From Rhodobacteraceae bacterium HLUCCO18 (GTDB lineage Bacteria; Pseudomonadota; Alphaproteobacteria; Rhodobacterales; Rhodobacteraceae): a stretch of 64,000 nt of DNA. Position numbers and translations under genes: made by a program. The stretch covers positions 22,985-86,984 of the forward strand of contig LJSY01000008.1 of NCBI GenBank assembly GCA_001314805.1, written 5' to 3'. Each line of letters starts with the position of its first letter. The stretch's first letter is position 1. The notes beneath the pieces were generated by a model. The model did not search any database. It was not told where the DNA came from and saw only the letters and a program-made list of their open reading frames with translations. This document shows positions 62,245-64,000 of this stretch, piece after piece.

Positions 62245-63297
62245 TCAGGCGGCCGCGTCATTCGCGCTCAGCCGCTCGGCCACGATGCGGTCGGCGACGC
62301 GATGCGGCCCTGTCCCGGCGCGCGCGGCGCTGTCCAGGATATGGGCCATCATCCGCTCCAACGCCGAGAGCCGCTCGGTCACGAAATGCATCCGGTCGGG
62401 AACCTGAAGGATCTCGGCCGCGACGTTGACGATGCCGCCGCCATTGGCCACGTAATCCGGCGCATAAAGGATGCCGCGCTCGTGCAGGATGTCGCCGGCC
62501 CTGTCGCCGGTCAGCTGGTTGTTGGCGGCGCCGCAGACGACGCGCGCAGGGAGGGCCGACGCGACCTCCTCGGTGATGACGCCGCCGATGGCGCAGGGCG
62601 CGAGGATGTCGGCGGGCGCGGTGAGGATCGCGTCCGGGGCGACGGCCTCCGCCCCGAAGGTCGCGGCGGCCTGCGCCGCGCGTGCCGGGTCGATATCACT
62701 GACCAGAAGCTCCGCGCCTGCCGCGCGAACAAGCTTCGCGAGGTGCCAGCCCACATGGCCAAGACCCTGGATCGCCACCCTGCGCCCGGCCAGATCACGG
62801 CTGCCGAAGCGCCGCTCGGCCGCGACGCGCATGGCGTAGAAGACCCCGCGCGCCGTGCGGGGCGAAGGATCGCCGGACGCGTAGGGCCCGTCGGGAAGGC
62901 CCGCGACGAAGCGCGTTTCCCGCCGCACGACCTGCATGTCGGCGGGAGACATGCCCATGTCCTCGGCGGTCCAGTAGCGCCCGCCCAGCGTCTCGACCGC
63001 GCGGCCCATCGCGCGGAGCTTGGCCTCCGTCTTCTCCGCCGGGCGTCCGAGGATCACCGCCTTGCCGCCGCCAAGCGGCAGATCGGCCGCCGCGGTTTTC
63101 AGCGTCATGCCCCGCGACAGCGCCAGCACATCGGCCAGCGCGGCGTCCTCGCTGTCGTAGGCGCGCATCCTCAGGCCACCGGCCGCGGGTCCGCGCGCCG
63201 TGGAATGGATCGCGATGAAACCGGTGAGGCCCGCCGCGGCGTCCGTGACGCGCAGGACGGTGTCATGGGTGGGGATGGTCAGCGTCTCGATCTGCAT
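62245..63297 (-). CDS. Glu/Leu/Phe/Val dehydrogenase family protein (leucine dehydrogenase-like)
   Basis: 350 aa from MQIETLTIPTHDTVLRV. Amino acid dehydrogenase: GLRMRAYDSEDAALADVLAL, the catalytic Lys in LPLGGGKAVILG, and the Rossmann motif IQGLGHVGWHLAK with the acidic VSDIDPAR end that selects NAD. The length fits leucine/phenylalanine dehydrogenases (about 350 aa), not GDH. Oxidatively deaminates branched-chain amino acids. Divergent from an Lrp-type regulator, its probable controller. Confidence 0.9.
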   Translation of the reverse strand: MQIETLTIPTHDTVLRVTDAAAGLTGFIAIHSTARGPAAGGLRMRAYDSEDAALADVLALSRGMTLKTAAADLPLGGGKAVILGRPAEKTEAKLRAMGRAVETLGGRYWTAEDMGMSPADMQVVRRETRFVAGLPDGPYASGDPSPRTARGVFYAMRVAAERRFGSRDLAGRRVAIQGLGHVGWHLAKLVRAAGAELLVSDIDPARAAQAAATFGAEAVAPDAILTAPADILAPCAIGGVITEEVASALPARVVCGAANNQLTGDRAGDILHERGILYAPDYVANGGGIVNVAAEILQVPDRMHFVTERLSALERMMAHILDSAARAGTGPHRVADRIVAERLSANDAAA

Positions 63298-63439
63298 GGG
63301 GCGCGGTCCTTTCGATCCGGGTGGCGTTGCCCCGAGCTTAGCCTGTCCCGCATGGCGAGTTTCGCCAAATTCCGGCGCGCACCCTCGCCAGATTGACCGA
63401 ATTCCGCTATTCTTGGGCCGCTGATGGAGGATTCCACCA

Positions 63440-63907
63440 ATGGACCGGATCGACACCCAGATCATCGCCCAGCTTCAGGCCGATGGGCGCCTCTCGATCA
63501 CCGAGCTGGCCGAGCGCGTGGGGCTGACCCCCACCCCCTGCGCGCGCCGGGTGCAGAAGCTGGAAGCCGACGGCGTCATCACCGGCTACACCGCCCGCGT
63601 GGACGCCGCGCGGCTGGGCTATCCGCTGACCGTCTTCATCTTCGTGGAACTGGAGCGGCAGAGCCACGAGACCCTGCGCAATTTCGAGACCGCGATCCGC
63701 CGCTTCGACGAGGTGGTGGAATGCCACCTGATGACGGGCACGCGGGATATCCTGCTGAAGGTCGTGGCGACGGACCTCAAGGCCTTCGACCGGTTTCTGG
63801 AGGATCACCTCGTCCATGTCCCGGGTATCCGCGCGACGCGGTCGAGCTTTTCGCTCAGGACGATGGTGATGCGCGACGTGCTGCCGGTGGCCGAGAGCCG
63901 GGGCTAG
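63440..63907 (+). CDS. Lrp/AsnC family transcriptional regulator
   Basis: 155 aa from MDRIDTQIIAQLQADGRLSI, with GGAGG upstream. N-terminal HTH (ITELAERVGLTPTPCARRVQKLE) and C-terminal RAM ligand domain (PLTVFIFVELERQ ... VVECHLMTGTRDILLKVVATDL). It is divergent from the leucine-dehydrogenase-like gene across a 142-bp region that contains GGCGA gtt TCGCC (near 63352-63364), a candidate operator half-pair. Confidence 0.92.
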   Translation: MDRIDTQIIAQLQADGRLSITELAERVGLTPTPCARRVQKLEADGVITGYTARVDAARLGYPLTVFIFVELERQSHETLRNFETAIRRFDEVVECHLMTGTRDILLKVVATDLKAFDRFLEDHLVHVPGIRATRSSFSLRTMVMRDVLPVAESRG

Positions 63908-63921
63908 GTCACGCACTCATA

Positions 63922-64000
63922 AATGACTAGCGTCGTTTTGGCTTTGCTGATTCACTCTTTGGAAAGAGGAGAGCAGCATGTCCCAACGTCGCTACGAGTT
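63922..64000 (+). mobile_element. Possible left end of an IS5-family insertion sequence
   Basis: After the lrp stop, AT-richer sequence starts at a CTAG (63928-63931), a YTAR target type. It runs through TTTTGGCTTTGCTGATTCAC and the ribosome site AAAGAGGAG to an ATG at 63978. The first seven codons, MSQRRYE, resemble the MSxRRYEL start of IS5-family transposases. Only 23 coding bases are inside the window, so this is a guess from the start and the non-native base composition. Confidence 0.4.
63978..64000 (+). CDS. Start of a CDS cut by the window edge
   Basis: ATG with AAAGAGGAG ten bases upstream; reads MSQRRYE before the edge. Possibly an IS5-family transposase (see the mobile element entry); any other product is equally untested. 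Confidence 0.45.

Noticed and set aside
1..64000. CRISPR array, toxin-antitoxin, restriction-modification or phage genes
   Set aside because: No regularly spaced repeats, Cas, RM, integrase or phage structural genes were seen anywhere in the window.

Overview
This window is chromosomal DNA from an alphaproteobacterium of the Rhodobacteraceae (roseobacter-like). The evidence is high GC with strong GC3 bias, many small gene families that I know mainly from that family (DUF4174, DUF6324 and DUF6476-like proteins), an alphaproteobacterial tRNA-His without G-1, a GAAC-N7-GAAC SOS box in front of mmcB, and a propionyl-CoA locus laid out like those of Ruegeria and Rhodobacter. It is mostly core genome. 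I saw no prophage, CRISPR array or defence island. One possible insertion sequence begins at the very right edge.

Layout. 1-7 kb (minus strand): AI-2E-type permease, hdaA, ppk, ppx and proS (cut by the window), i.e. polyphosphate metabolism plus a DnaA regulator. 7.5-19.4 kb: propionyl-CoA to succinyl-CoA module with mcmA, pccA and pccB (minus) and the regulator pccR (plus). TTTGCAAA-like half-sites lie in front of pccB and pccR. Small genes, a RidA protein and a candidate structured RNA sit between pccA and pccB. 19.5-34 kb: household and transport genes (CoxG-like, YdcH-like, a HAD pseudoenzyme, EamA and LysE exporters, yebC, two SLC13-RCK transporters, ymdB, 5-FTHF cyclo-ligase, a DjlA-like protein, an endo/exonuclease-fold protein). 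34-42 kb: TetR with paired operators, pepF, bfd-bfr, a frameshifted Gfo/Idh/MocA oxidoreductase, a MarR/DUF1428 divergent pair and rpoH. 42-48 kb: an RluD-type enzyme, tRNA-His, mmcB, a CaCA antiporter and a hydrolase.

47.7-57.8 kb is the riboflavin/transcription operon (nrdR-ribD ... ribE-unknown-ribB-ribH-nusB, minus). It is split between ribD and ribE by a plus-strand capsule cassette (kpsS, a Wza-type lipoprotein, kpsC). 58-64 kb: yjbQ, DUF2161, rpmB with a clear promoter and terminator, a copper chaperone pair, cobB, a low-molecular-weight phosphatase, and a leucine-dehydrogenase-like gene divergent from an Lrp regulator.

The most interesting items are the PccR operator arrays, the capsule cassette inside the rib operon, a shared 'stop codon + perfect palindrome + second hairpin' ending after mcmA and after an otherwise unrecognised minus-strand ORF near tRNA-His, a dispersed intergenic repeat, the candidate RNA at 13.65-13.80 kb, and several decayed or pseudo-enzyme genes. 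All product names rest on reading translated motifs. No database search was run.
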